DNA of 64,000 bases from Cloeon dipterum (Eukaryota; Arthropoda; Insecta; Ephemeroptera; Baetidae). Numbering within the stretch: the first letter of the stretch is position 1; every line of letters begins with the position of its first letter. A model generated the notes under the pieces. The model worked only from the letters and a program-made list of their open reading frames with translations, searched no databases and had not been told where the DNA came from. Below, piece by piece: positions 12,980 through 22,985 of the stretch. A program made the translations under genes and the position numbers. Location of the stretch: assembly GCF_949628265.1 (NCBI RefSeq), contig NC_088788.1, positions 1,364,001-1,428,000 on the forward strand, read 5' to 3'.

Positions 12980-13033
12980 ATGAATATTGATCCTGTCACC
13001 TTTCTGGACCCCACCGGACTTTACATCCATTAA
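12980..13033 (+). CDS. tal: tal/mlpt small ORF 1: 17-aa LDPTGLY peptide
   Basis: An ATG in good context (ACATGA, with purines nearby) opens a 17-codon frame reading MNIDPVTFLDPTGLYIH and ending in TAA. The heptapeptide LDPTGLY (residues 9-15) is the hallmark of tarsal-less/mille-pattes/polished-rice peptides. In flies these short cytoplasmic peptides trigger proteasome-dependent processing of the transcription factor Shavenbaby; in beetles they are needed for segmentation. This is the first ATG of the inferred transcript. It is followed after 59 nt by the next small ORF, and no ATG lies between them. The tiny length is normal for the family. Recognition rests on the motif and the polycistronic arrangement together. 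Confidence 0.9.
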   Translation: MNIDPVTFLDPTGLYIH

Positions 13034-13092
13034 GTCCTTCGCCAGAAGCTGCTTTTTTCTCCTCTCGCCGCAAAAAAATAATAATCTACAAG

Positions 13093-13194
13093 ATGGACTA
13101 TATTCGCGGAGACGCAACTGGTGCCTGCAACAAAGATCTCAAGGACACCCGCGAAGCAACCGGGCAACCTTTGGACCCAACTGGCAAGTACTAA
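13093..13194 (+). CDS. tal: tal/mlpt small ORF 2: 33-aa peptide ending LDPTGKY
   Basis: This 33-codon frame starts in a strong context (AAGATGG) and ends PLDPTGKY followed by TAA, so the hallmark heptapeptide LDPTGKY sits at the extreme C terminus (residues 27-33). Two shorter echoes of the core, DATG at residues 7-10 and EATG at residues 21-24, precede it and could be relics of ancestral repeated motifs. Type-A tal ORFs with one or two heptapeptides are known in other insects. Translation presumably follows re-initiation or leaky scanning after ORF 1. A 43-nt spacer without ATG separates it from ORF 3. Confidence 0.9.
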   Translation: MDYIRGDATGACNKDLKDTREATGQPLDPTGKY

Positions 13195-13237
13195 CTTGCC
13201 ACCCGTCCTCAGCCAGAAAAGAAAAAAAATCAACAAG

Positions 13238-13414
13238 ATGGACCTTTCCTTGGACGAACTGGCGTCATTTAGACTCGCCACTCGTCCTAGGCGCGTCCTC
13301 AGCCTCAAAAGATTCATGGACTCAGACGGCCCTGCCGAAAAGCCGCCACCGCCTCCAAGTCTGCCTCCGGAACGCAGAAATGGGGCGTGCTGCTGCCGGT
13401 TACAACCCTCCTAG
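13238..13414 (+). CDS. tal: tal/mlpt small ORF 3: 58-aa putative type-B peptide
   Basis: A 58-codon frame starts in a strong context (AAGATGG) as the third successive ATG on the transcript. It begins MDLSLDELASFR, has a basic stretch (RLATRPRR, LSLKR), a proline run (residues 36-40) and ends with a CCC cluster (residues 51-53). It lacks LDPTG. tal loci of other insects carry a longer, unrelated 'type B' ORF after the LDPTG peptides, and position and length fit that class; I cannot confirm homology by alignment. The N-terminal DLSLDEL resembles the UAP56-binding motif of mRNA-export factors, which may be chance. No ATG follows before the exon's apparent splice donor at 13452. Confidence 0.65.
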   Translation: MDLSLDELASFRLATRPRRVLSLKRFMDSDGPAEKPPPPPSLPPERRNGACCCRLQPS

Positions 13415-13451
13415 AAGCCACACCTCGTGCCATACCACCACCTCCGCAAAG

Positions 13452-16400
13452 GTAAATATATTTATTTATTTTTTGCCCCTTTAAAATTTATATCCCAGAG
13501 GTTATTCACCCAAATTTAATTTCTCTGCGCCCGAGAGAGTATTTGACCTTTGATTGAGACGAGGGAACACAATTCGACGCTCAGCTGGTAAAATTGGCGT
13601 GCGAAACGAGAGGGGAAACGAGAGTGAAAGGTGGAGCACTCTTGAGAATTGCAATATATGCGCTGGGAACTCGCGGCTATCGAGACTCGGCGGGCGCTGG
13701 GGCCATTGCCTTTTCGCGAGTTTATATATACACGTATATTATATAGAGAGAGAGCCACGCCGGCTCCTGACGCGCGAGCGCGCGCTCTCGCTCGCCGTCT
13801 TTGTAAAATTAATTAAAAAATAATAAATTTTCGGTTTTGTTTATCAGATAATTACTTTTTCCATAATTCCCGGAGTCAATGCCACGCCGGCGAAAATCAG
13901 CACGGATTTATTTTTTCGCGATTAGATTTCGCACTGCACTCACGCGATCGAGTGCACCGAGTCACGGGTGGCTGGGTTCAGCTGGCTGTGTGTGCACGGA
14001 AACCTTGGCTTTCGCGCTGCGGCGAACCACGTGGGGAGAGAGAGAGAGAGTAAGAGAGATCCCAGCTGATTCGGTTGACGGCCACGGAACGACCGAGTGC
14101 GCTCCGTAATCGGCTTTAAATAATAGGCAGCCAGCACTAACCACGTACACAACGCGCACGCATTCGAGGAGCTCCTTAAGCGGCGGCCGCCGCCGCCGCC
14201 GCTGCCGCCGCGGCAAAATGCCACGCACAAACTCACCGGAGCGAACGACAATTTCATCTCTGCACGCGAGACAATCAAATCAGACCGCGTGCAGAGTTTA
14301 TTTTAATCTTTAAATATTTTTTTAGCACCTCAAAATGATGCAAAAAATTAAAATTTCTAGAAATATCGAATTTAAAATTTTTAAAAATCACAAATTTGAA
14401 TTTTTAGATTAATTTGTCCTATTTTCTCCTTTTGAAAACCCTAAAAAATTAATACAAATCCGTAATTAATTAATTAATCCGTTTCGCCCGAGGTGATATT
14501 GATGATATTTCACAAAAATTCGTATTCGCGGTTGCCGAGCGCTTTATTTCTGTACGTGTTGTTCTCGCGAATAAATAAACGCGATCGACGTACGCGGCGC
14601 TGAATAAAACACACACACACGACCATTGAACCCGTCGTGTATGTTAGCTCGCTCTTCTCGTCATCTCGACCGACAAGCAACGTGATCGGCGCGCTGCTCC
14701 CTATTATTTCATTCCTTCCATTCGCTGATTTGTCCTTTCGCAAGCGGGCGGCCACCGAGCGGCCACAGGCGGCCACCCGGAGGTTGTTAAACTCGCGGCA
14801 ACGTGCTCGCCGCCGCTGTTGCCGCATTCCGAGATGTAATTACGGCCGCTTGATTGTTTTACGACGCTTCATTCATAAAAATGTAACCAAGTGCGAAAAG
14901 GAATTACGCGGAGAGAGCCACGCCCGCATTGACGACACGAAAATTATTATTTTTTGCTCCGGTTGCATCGCATTAACTGGGTCATTACAAACTGCTGGAC
15001 CCTCAAAGGCGCTCACTTTCACGCCGCACCATCAGATATTTGAGCTCGATTTGCATCGCTGTATTAATATTCGCTTGCGGCACCGACCTTGCCAACCTTT
15101 TTCCACTCGCGGCAAGCTTTAATAGACTCAATTTTCTTAACAATGCGCAGAATCCATTCTTTCAAAAATTTAATTCAACATTTTAATCGGTTTAAAGGGT
15201 AAATGGGGATGTTTGGGGTGTATTTATGTTAATTTATGAGGGTTTTAATATGGTAAAATTTTTTGCTGAAAGTGATTTTTTTCGTTTTTGAAATGCATAG
15301 GGTGGAAGGGGATGAGGGTTGGTCACCCCCAAAACCTTTTGGTTGTCTAGGTGACGTTAAGACAAGATGAACGGTGGGTAATTTTTAATATTCTGACAAT
15401 TAGAACCCAACATTTGGCGATTACAATGTTGGCAAAAAATTAAAAAATTGAAAAAAATTCATTTTTTGGTAATATTGCGAACGCTTAATCTCAGGTTTTA
15501 ATAGTTAGAATTTTAAAAACTACCCACTATTCGACTCGCCTTAACCTCCCCTAGATAGCCAAAGGGTTTTGGGGGTGTTCAACCCTCATCCCCTTCCACC
15601 CCATGCATTACAAAAACGATAAAAATCACTTTCATCAAAAACATTTTAATCACAACTCTCTTAAATTATTAAAAATGCACCCCCAAACTACCCCTTTTAA
15701 CCCTTTAAAAATAATAAATGGTTAAAAATAAATAACTAGTAATTTTATCACATTTTCACTACTGTCAATTTTCGCCGCGGAAGGAAATAAAAGGCTAATT
15801 GAGATTTTAGCAGCTAACCAGATCATCTCCTAAACCCATTGGCTATCAAGGGGAGGTTAAGACGAGTCGAATGGTGTGCCGTCCGTACAATACTGACGAC
15901 TCAATCCCAAGATTTGACGTTTACAATGTTGACAAATGACCCTAACAAATGAGAAGCATTTTCATTGTCCCCTAAAGTGTTGCCATCATCTCTACACAAT
16001 TCACGACAACTTATTTTAGAAAAAAGGTGAACAAATATATTTTGTGACACGCTGCTAACCGGCTGTATATTTTTTTCCCTTTTGAGCGTTGTTGCGGGTG
16101 GTCTTTGTGAGCTTTTGACAGCGCTAATAGAGCTAACTCTCGCGCCGCTGATTGTGAGCTTGTCTGGCGAGCAGGAAGACGCTTCTGATTTTCAATCTCG
16201 GCAGAGATTTCGATTGCCGGAAGCCAGCTTTTGTCATTTTTCGCATTCACCGTCCGTTTTGTGTTTTGTCATTGCGAAATTTGTGCGAAGGATGTGCCTG
16301 CAATTGTTATTCGCGAGCAATTATTACTGAATAAATATTACGGAAAGGGAAAACGGATACGCTTTTGAATGAAAATCACGCGTCGAAATCTCCCGGCTGC

Positions 16401-16845
16401 GCCGAGGCCGGGAGAAAGCGCGTAATTGTGGTAAAATATCTAGGCCGCGTGCGCGCCGCACACGAAAATCAGATACGCGAGGTCGAGAAGCAAAAGGGGA
16501 TTCTCGCACAAAAACTCAAAAGGCGGCACGGCACGCCCCGCGGCGCTTTTATCGCGACAGGTGTGTGTTTGTTTGGTGAGGAGCAAGAGCCGAAAAGTAA
16601 AGGCTAGACACACCATGATCGTTTTCGCGGTTTGTTGAACCCGCGGCGCGAGCGCGCACAAAATAACTATATCTTAACTGACCTACATTAACGTCAGCGC
16701 CCACCGAAAAAGAGCATAAAGGGAATTCCTTCTCAGGGGAGCTCATTTTATGGATAAAAAATGTTAAAATTTCGGATTTATTTGGTAAAATTCATTTTAA
16801 TTCTTTTTAAAACAGTTTTCCTGATTTTAAAATATTTCCCATCAA
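13452..16845. other. CpG-rich flank or intron of the tal-type gene, with family A repeats
   Basis: GC- and CpG-rich stretches at 13.55-14.28, 14.5-15.1 and 16.05-16.65 kb contrast with the AT-rich surroundings and contain many CACGTG-like and CG-rich motifs, an AG microsatellite (about 14035-14052) and a GCC-rich tract (14180-14215). Frames on both strands (for example the 161-codon plus frame 14637-15122) are typical of GC-rich non-coding DNA. Family A repeat units occupy about 15290-15900. I suspect cis-regulatory DNA but cannot assign elements. Confidence 0.35.
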
Positions 16846-16848
16846 TTC

Positions 16849-17228
16849 CGTGAAGTTTCTGAGCCCACCAATCGATCCCTCAGGGTCGAATTAGGTATAA
16901 GGGATGTTTTTTCCGGCCAAAAAGTCCAGCGCGACGTGCGAATTTTTTTCCCGCCAAAACGATATTAACGTATTAGCGAGGTCTGCGCATGCGTCAGAGC
17001 TGGCTGGATGTGACAAAGAATTAATTCGCACAGGCAGTCTCTCTGCAAGTGCTCAAACCAGCTCTGACGCATGCGCAATTCTCGCAAATCCGTTAACATC
17101 GTTTTGGCGGGAAAAAAAGTTCGCAAGTCGCTCTGGACGTTTTTCTCGGAAAAAACATCCTCTATACCTAATTCGACCCTGAGGAATCGATTGGTGGGCT
17201 CAGAAACTTTGTCCAAGACCGTCTTTAA
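16849..17228. mobile_element. Foldback MITE family F, copy 1
   Basis: Outer inverted ends ('gaagtttctgagcccacca' and 'tggtgggctcagaaacttt') enclose a second, inner pair of inverted arms. Those arms contain 'ttcccgccaaaac' / 'gttttggcgggaa' and 'tgcgcatgcgtcagagctgg' / its complement. The right end continues to 'gaccgtctttaa'. There is no coding capacity. The whole element can fold into one long hairpin. Confidence 0.8.
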
Positions 17229-19235
17229 ATAAAAAAAGCAGCGGAAATGCATTTATTTTGCGTGTCTGCGGCGAAGTGGGTCAAGCGCGTCGGCCTTGCG
17301 TATTTTTCTGGGTCAAAAAGGCGCCAAAACGATGCGCGAATCGTGCTAGCTGCAGCTGCACGTGTGTGTTAATTGATACGCGATCTCGGCGGCGCGGCTT
17401 ACGGAGTGCAAGGATGCACTTTTCGCGCATAATAATTAGCGGCTCGGCACGTGCAGCGGGCTCGAAATTTTGTACCGCGACGATGAATAGTCACAATTTC
17501 CCTTTACATGCGATGAGTAATCATGTTTGCACGCCGCTTTCACCTCCTGAATGAATGGGATTTCCGAGTGCAGTTTATAAATGAAAGCCGGAAGTCGTCG
17601 GTGATATAGTTTACAAATTGCTGGAATTATTCGAATTATTGCGTTTTGTTTCATTTCGATTCATGCTCGATTATCTGACTCGGCCTCCGCGCCTTTACTT
17701 ATTTAATTGTGCAGCACATACGCTCGGCAAGGTCGAATTCCACACACACTCTCACACTTTTACACGCCTACTTCCATTTCGTATATTTATATACCCTGAC
17801 CGCCTGACTAATCCGATTTTTTCCTTTTGTTGCAGAATTGACTCATTTTCGATTCGGAAGAACAACTTCAGGAGAGAGTCAACGATGTCCGGAGACGTAT
17901 TCATTTAGCTCTTAGCAGCGGGGGAGAAATTCGTGCGACGTGCAACACAAAAAGCTCTGGACGCTCGTCTGGAAATTAAAACGAGAGCTTTTTGTTTCGC
18001 ACATTCAGACGCCATCTTTGTTGTGCGCAGTGCGAACCAATTTTATCCTGCATATCTTGACCCCGCTGGTTTTAAGTTAACGTTACCACCATCTTGGCAC
18101 CGCAACAAGCAGCATCTACAATGTAGTATTAGATATATATTTATAAGGTAAAGGCGGTAACAAATTGCTTTTGTTTACTTACATCAAGGTGCTTAGCAGT
18201 TTACTCGTAATTAAATTCATGAAAATTGTAGGATCGCATCATCTGGTTATTTCTTAAGTTGTAATGTTAGACCCTGTGCATGTGTAATGTAGCACGCATA
18301 CATAAGTGCCAAAAATATTTACTACAATTAACGACAGTAATAACAACCTGGTGCAGTTTTACGTTTTGCTATCAATCAGAAACATGAATTAATTATGTAT
18401 TGCGTCCTTTTAGATTTAAGGAATCACAATGATTTTCATCGTCCATCACTATTTATTACTAAATAAAAAATAATAAAAATAAATTGGCTTTCGTTTTATT
18501 CCTACCACCAAATTCCTGTGAATATGAAATGAAAAATATTAAAAAATTTAATGCGGGGCACTGCTTTATTTGCCCATGAATAAAAAAGAGAGGAGAAAAT
18601 ACTTATCATTCTACAATAATTCATTTTGATTAACAAGACTTTTTATCGTCAAACGACACAGCCAGTAATTGCCGGCGTGTTCTTTTCAGTGTCGTACAAC
18701 AATAATTGTCTCACGACTCGCTTGCTGCTCGACCTGCTCTCTTTCTCTCTCTCAGCGCTTCCTCTCTTTTTGTTTCGTGGCACCGGAAGCCTGCTGCTTA
18801 TGCAACCCGCGGCTTCGAAAGGCGCCGAAGAATGCATAACCAGCGTGCGCGCCGACATAATATGCAAATAATATTCATATTTTTTTTCTCACGACGTTGA
18901 GTCGCGCAGCCGGTTACGTGTTTCCCCGAGAAAAGTAAAATGCAAACATACCTCGCATGTCTGCTGCATGAAATCGGTCGGTGGACGTGTGAAGCGCGGC
19001 GTATACACAATCAATGCTCGAAACAATGTGCGAATTATTTCTCGAAAACTCTCTGAATACCAATGTCGATTTGTATTTTGTACTCAGATCCGGTTATCGC
19101 CTCATAAAATTAAGGAAAGTAATTACTTGCAGAATTGTAGTGAGTTGGGGGTTTAATATTTGATTTTCTGGGCTTCAAACTATCATTTGCAATTTTAAAC
19201 CAAATTTTTCGTCTTTTCTTGGATTTTTCAAAATT
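17229..19235. other. Stretch with a candidate tal 3' exon, otherwise unassigned
   Basis: CpG-rich sequence to about 17.55 kb, then the candidate 3' exon at 17836-18480 described with the tal unit. Another CpG-containing patch lies at 18.7-19.0 kb. No other exon, RNA gene or repeat was recognised. Confidence 0.35.
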
Positions 19236-19239
19236 TGCT

Positions 19240-20110
19240 CAATTTTTGCCAATTTTGTAACCTCTGAATCTCGGATTCTAACTCTCAGAATTGCATAAAA
19301 TGCACACCGTTCAACTCGTCTTAATCTCTTCTAGATAACTAAAGGGTTTTGGGGGTGATCAACCCTCATCCCTCTCCACCCCATGCATTGAAATAACGGT
19401 AAAAATCACTATCATCAAAATTTTTATTCTTGTCATAGCTCTCTTAAATTAATAAATATACACCAAAAACTACCCCCTTTTACCCTTCAAACAGAGAAAA
19501 AAGGTTAAAAATTAGGAACTAGTAATTTTTATCAAATTTTCGTTATTGTCAATTTTTTTTGCGGAATTATAATGACGGATAATTGGGGTTGGAGGGTAAT
19601 CAAATCATCCCCTTAACCCATTGGCTGTCTAGGGGAGGTTGATACGAGTCGAATGGTGTGCAGTTTTTACAATTCTGATGGCTTAAACTCGAGTTTTCGC
19701 GATACAATGTTGACAAAAATTGTAAAATTTCATTTTTTGGTAATATTTCGAAGGCCTAATCTCGAGTTCTAAAAGTCAGAATTGTAAAAACTACCCACCG
19801 TTCATCTCGTCTCAACCTCTTCTAGATAGCCAAAGGGTTTTGAGGGTGATCATCCCTCATCCCCCTTCCACCCCGTGCTTTGAAATAACAATAAAATCGT
19901 TTTCAGCAAATTTATTCACAAATCAAAACTCTCTAAATTCAATAAAATCCATCCCAAATTCAATTGGCTATCTAGGGGAGGTTAAGGCGAGTCGAACGGT
20001 GTGTATTTTTCCCAATTCTGATGGCTCAAACCCGAGATTTAATGACTTAAATGTATAGGCAAAAATTAAAAAACATATTTTTCGCTAATATTTCCAAAGG
20101 CCTATAATCA
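19240..20110. repeat. Dispersed repeat family A, several units
   Basis: Multiple direct and inverted units carry the family phrases ('ctagataactaaagggttt', 'ggtgatcaaccctcatccc', 'ggctatctaggggaggtt'). They are arranged in near-tandem inverted order like the copies at 15.3-15.9 kb. There is no coding content. Confidence 0.6.
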
Positions 20111-22640
20111 TTTAGCTTGATTAGTCGGTTCGTAAATCATATTTATTTTACTAAGCAGTCAGTAACTTTTTATAAAATTACAAAAAAAAAATGTAATAAT
20201 AAAAAATCACTGCTGTTTTTTCGTGTTTAAATTAAAAAAATAACACGTTTGATGCAATAAATAAATAAAATTGACTCTCACGTGCAAAAAATAGCGCGGA
20301 AGTGCAATGAACTGATCGCCACGTGCGCGCGAGAGAGGTGCATTCTTTTTTTATCTCTTGTTTGGGTCATTTGAATTTCAATGAAGGGCGTATTTGGTGT
20401 ATTTTTTGTTCTGTTCCAACACCAAACATCTTGTACGAGGCTGAGAGCGCGAGTGGTTTTTTGTGTGTGTGTGTTGCTACGGCTTGGAGAGGAGAGAAAG
20501 AGATGATGCGGACGAAAATAAAAGGAGGAAATGAGATGCACCATCCAAATTTAATTGCCCCTTTGCCTCAAAGTTCGTTCAACTTTGTCCTAAACGCCAT
20601 TGAACTCGCGCTGCTCCGCGTCCAGAAAGAACACACACGTGCATGCACTTCAAATATCACACTGGATGCAGCATTTTTTTTATTCACTTTCGTCGCTGCA
20701 AGTAAACAAAATAAACATTCGGGCAGATGGAATGCACCACGCAGGTAATTGAGGAAGAGGAGAATAAGATTTTGAAAAATTATCACAAAGATTTTAAATA
20801 AAAATTGGAGGGATTTTTATTTTTAAATTAATTAATTGCGTAATTCATTTATTTTTGTATTTTTCAGGGTGTTATTTTTTGGTAAACAAATTTTCAGAAT
20901 GCAGTAGTGACATGGCCCTGAGGGTCAGATTGCAAAAAATGGCCAAAATTGTCAAGTTTGGTGTCGTTTCACTCGCTTTTGACCCATAAACTTTTTTTAT
21001 GAATATTTTTCATAGCAAAAAAATGGTTTTTGGAAAATTTTGCTTGCCAAAATTTACTTTTTAGACGATTTTAGATCTTAAATCTTAGAAAAAATAGTCA
21101 ATCGTCTAAAATTCACAGCCATAGACATAATAAATAATTTAAAATATTTATATTCCGCATAATATTTATTAAATTCTTTGTATTTTTCCCATCCAACCAT
21201 TTTTCCCACCACTTTTACATTTCGTGCAGACAGAAATTGTTGAGACGCAAGACATTCAGGCCACTTTTTACCCTTTGGTTTTTTTCTTCTTTCTTTTTTT
21301 AATTTGAACCCTTTGCGGGCAACAGGTGGTTGCATGAGAGAAGATATAGGGATGGGATAGATTGCCCCGTTTGCCGCGATGGGGTGTCAAATAAATAATA
21401 CGGTGTGTTAAGATAAAAATCTTATACTTTCGTTCCCAAGCGCGGCGCAACCCTTTATTTCGTGGCAGGAAATCGAATCAAGCATTGTTATCAACGCATC
21501 AAGCTGTTCGAGTTTCGCTGCGGCATTTTAATCGCCTGACGAGGGTTGCAAAGAAGGGTTATCAGGTGACGCAACAAACAAGGAAGAGAGTTTTCCCTCG
21601 GCTCATCAGACGCGCCTCCAGGAAGCGTCGGGAGAGCCGGGGAGCTGCGCCAGGTCGACGAACCAATCAGGAAAAATCGAGTAATTAAATTTATTTGAAT
21701 GAACGTGTGATTCCTGATGGCTTCCAAATGGTCTAATTGAACAAATTCTGGCAGCTTGGCGCATTTTTATATGAAGCCTGTCGTCAGGCGCCGGTAAAGT
21801 GGCTGCACACGCGAAAATAAATCAAATCTGTTATCATTTCAGGGCTGGCCTGACGTTTGGGTTCGATTTATTATAGTTATTACCTGTTCTGATGGTTTTG
21901 TCTGACCTCAGAAGTGACCCCCGCTGTGTTCCAACCGATCGAGCAATTGTTATTTCCTCAATTTTTGCTCAAAACTATGAAAAATCACCCGTTTTTAGAC
22001 ATTTGAGTCTGTTTGTCTCTCGAAAAATACAACTTTTGCTTCCCTGGATATTTCTAGCACACTCAGGTAAACATTAAGCTGTCAATTTTGTTATATTATT
22101 ATTAAATGGGAATCTTTTGTATGTAAGCTCTGACGTGACAGGATTATTTTCCCAGCTTGTATTCCTATTTCCTGACTATAATTGGTTATTTCGACAACTC
22201 TCTTTTACAAAATATACCTAAAAAATCAAAATAATGCTCAGAAAAAAATTGAAACATTGCAGACCATCAGAAATTAAATTTTAATTAATTTTTCAAATAG
22301 GTAATTTTAAAAATGCATTGTGATTTCTTCTGCAGCCTTACTTCATTTAACAGGATGCGATTGAAGTGGTTCGCAATACCTGATGACACATCGCAGCTGT
22401 TCTTTGATAAATTATAATGTTATACAGAAGTGGAGTCACCGCAGAGATCCAGATTTCCCTTTAGTTGCAGAAGAAAATGTCCTAAAAGGGTCATAAGGAA
22501 GCTAATTAATTGAATTAGTGGTGGATTTTCAGGGTAGAACCTGTGAAAATTTCTAAAAATATTTTTACATCGCTAAAAGCTGTGGAATTCTTTGTAAATT
22601 TGAAATTAAATCTTAAAAAATGAGTTAAAATGTTTTTTTC
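20111..22640. other. Intergenic stretch with a partial family C repeat
   Basis: A partial family C copy is at about 20905-20990 ('ccctgagggtcagattgc', 'tcaagtttggtgtcgtttca'). Frames at 20278-20786 on both strands overlap and look non-coding. Nothing else is supported. Confidence 0.4.
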
Positions 22641-22644
22641 TACT

Positions 22645-22985
22645 AAAAGACAGTCTTTGACGAAGCTTTTTAGCCCACCAATCGATTCCTGAGGGTCGAA
22701 TTAGGTTAAGAGAATGTTTTTTCCGTTAAAAAAGTGCAGCGCAACGCGCGAACTTTTTTCCCACCAAAACAATTTGAAATTCGAGAATTGCGCATGCGTG
22801 AGAGCTGGCTGGATGTGACAAAGAAGTCATTGGTGCAAGCGGTCTCTCTGCAAGTTCTCATTGAGGCTCTCACGCATGCGCACTTCTCGCATTTCAAATT
22901 GTTTTGGCGGGAAAAAAGATTCTTTGGTAACATATCCTATCCACTTCGACCCTCATGAGTGGAAGCTTCGTCAAAAACGTTTATT
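22645..22985. mobile_element. Foldback MITE family F, copy 2
   Basis: Left end 'aaaagacagtctttgacga', right end 'gaagcttcgtcaaaaacg'. Inner arms carry the paired 'cccgccaaaac' / 'gttttggcggg' and 'gcgcatgcgtgagagctgg' motifs. The right arm is slightly shortened compared with the 63.5-kb copy. Confidence 0.8.

Larger units (their letters stand above)
12900..18480 (+). other. tal: Inferred tal/mlpt transcription unit with distal 3' exon
   Basis: The exon holding the three small ORFs has a good donor at 13452 (AAAG|GTAAAT). A strong acceptor with a T-rich tract precedes 17836 (TTTTGTTGCAG). The downstream segment has only a seven-codon frame (MSGDVFI, 17885-17908) and two AATAAA signals at 18462-18467 and 18472-18477, so it would be mainly 3' UTR. 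Alternatively the gene is unspliced and ends after the AATAAA at 13822-13827. The pairing of the two exons is inference only. Confidence 0.3.

Noticed and set aside
13238..13300. UAP56-binding motif as the function of small ORF 3
   Set aside because: The similarity covers only about seven residues and is too short to support a function.
12980..13414. Treating the small ORFs as ordinary uORFs of a larger protein gene
   Set aside because: No long ORF follows in the exon or in the candidate distal exon, and two ORFs carry the tal heptapeptide.
12987..13484. A 165-codon ORF across the tal-type region
   Set aside because: It overlaps all three small ORFs in another frame, starts after the first small ORF's ATG, and has an implausible composition; the LDPTG motifs are in the small ORFs.
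14637..15122. A 161-codon plus-strand ORF in CpG-rich DNA
   Set aside because: Arg-rich composition typical of GC-rich non-coding sequence, no domain, and no conserved motif.
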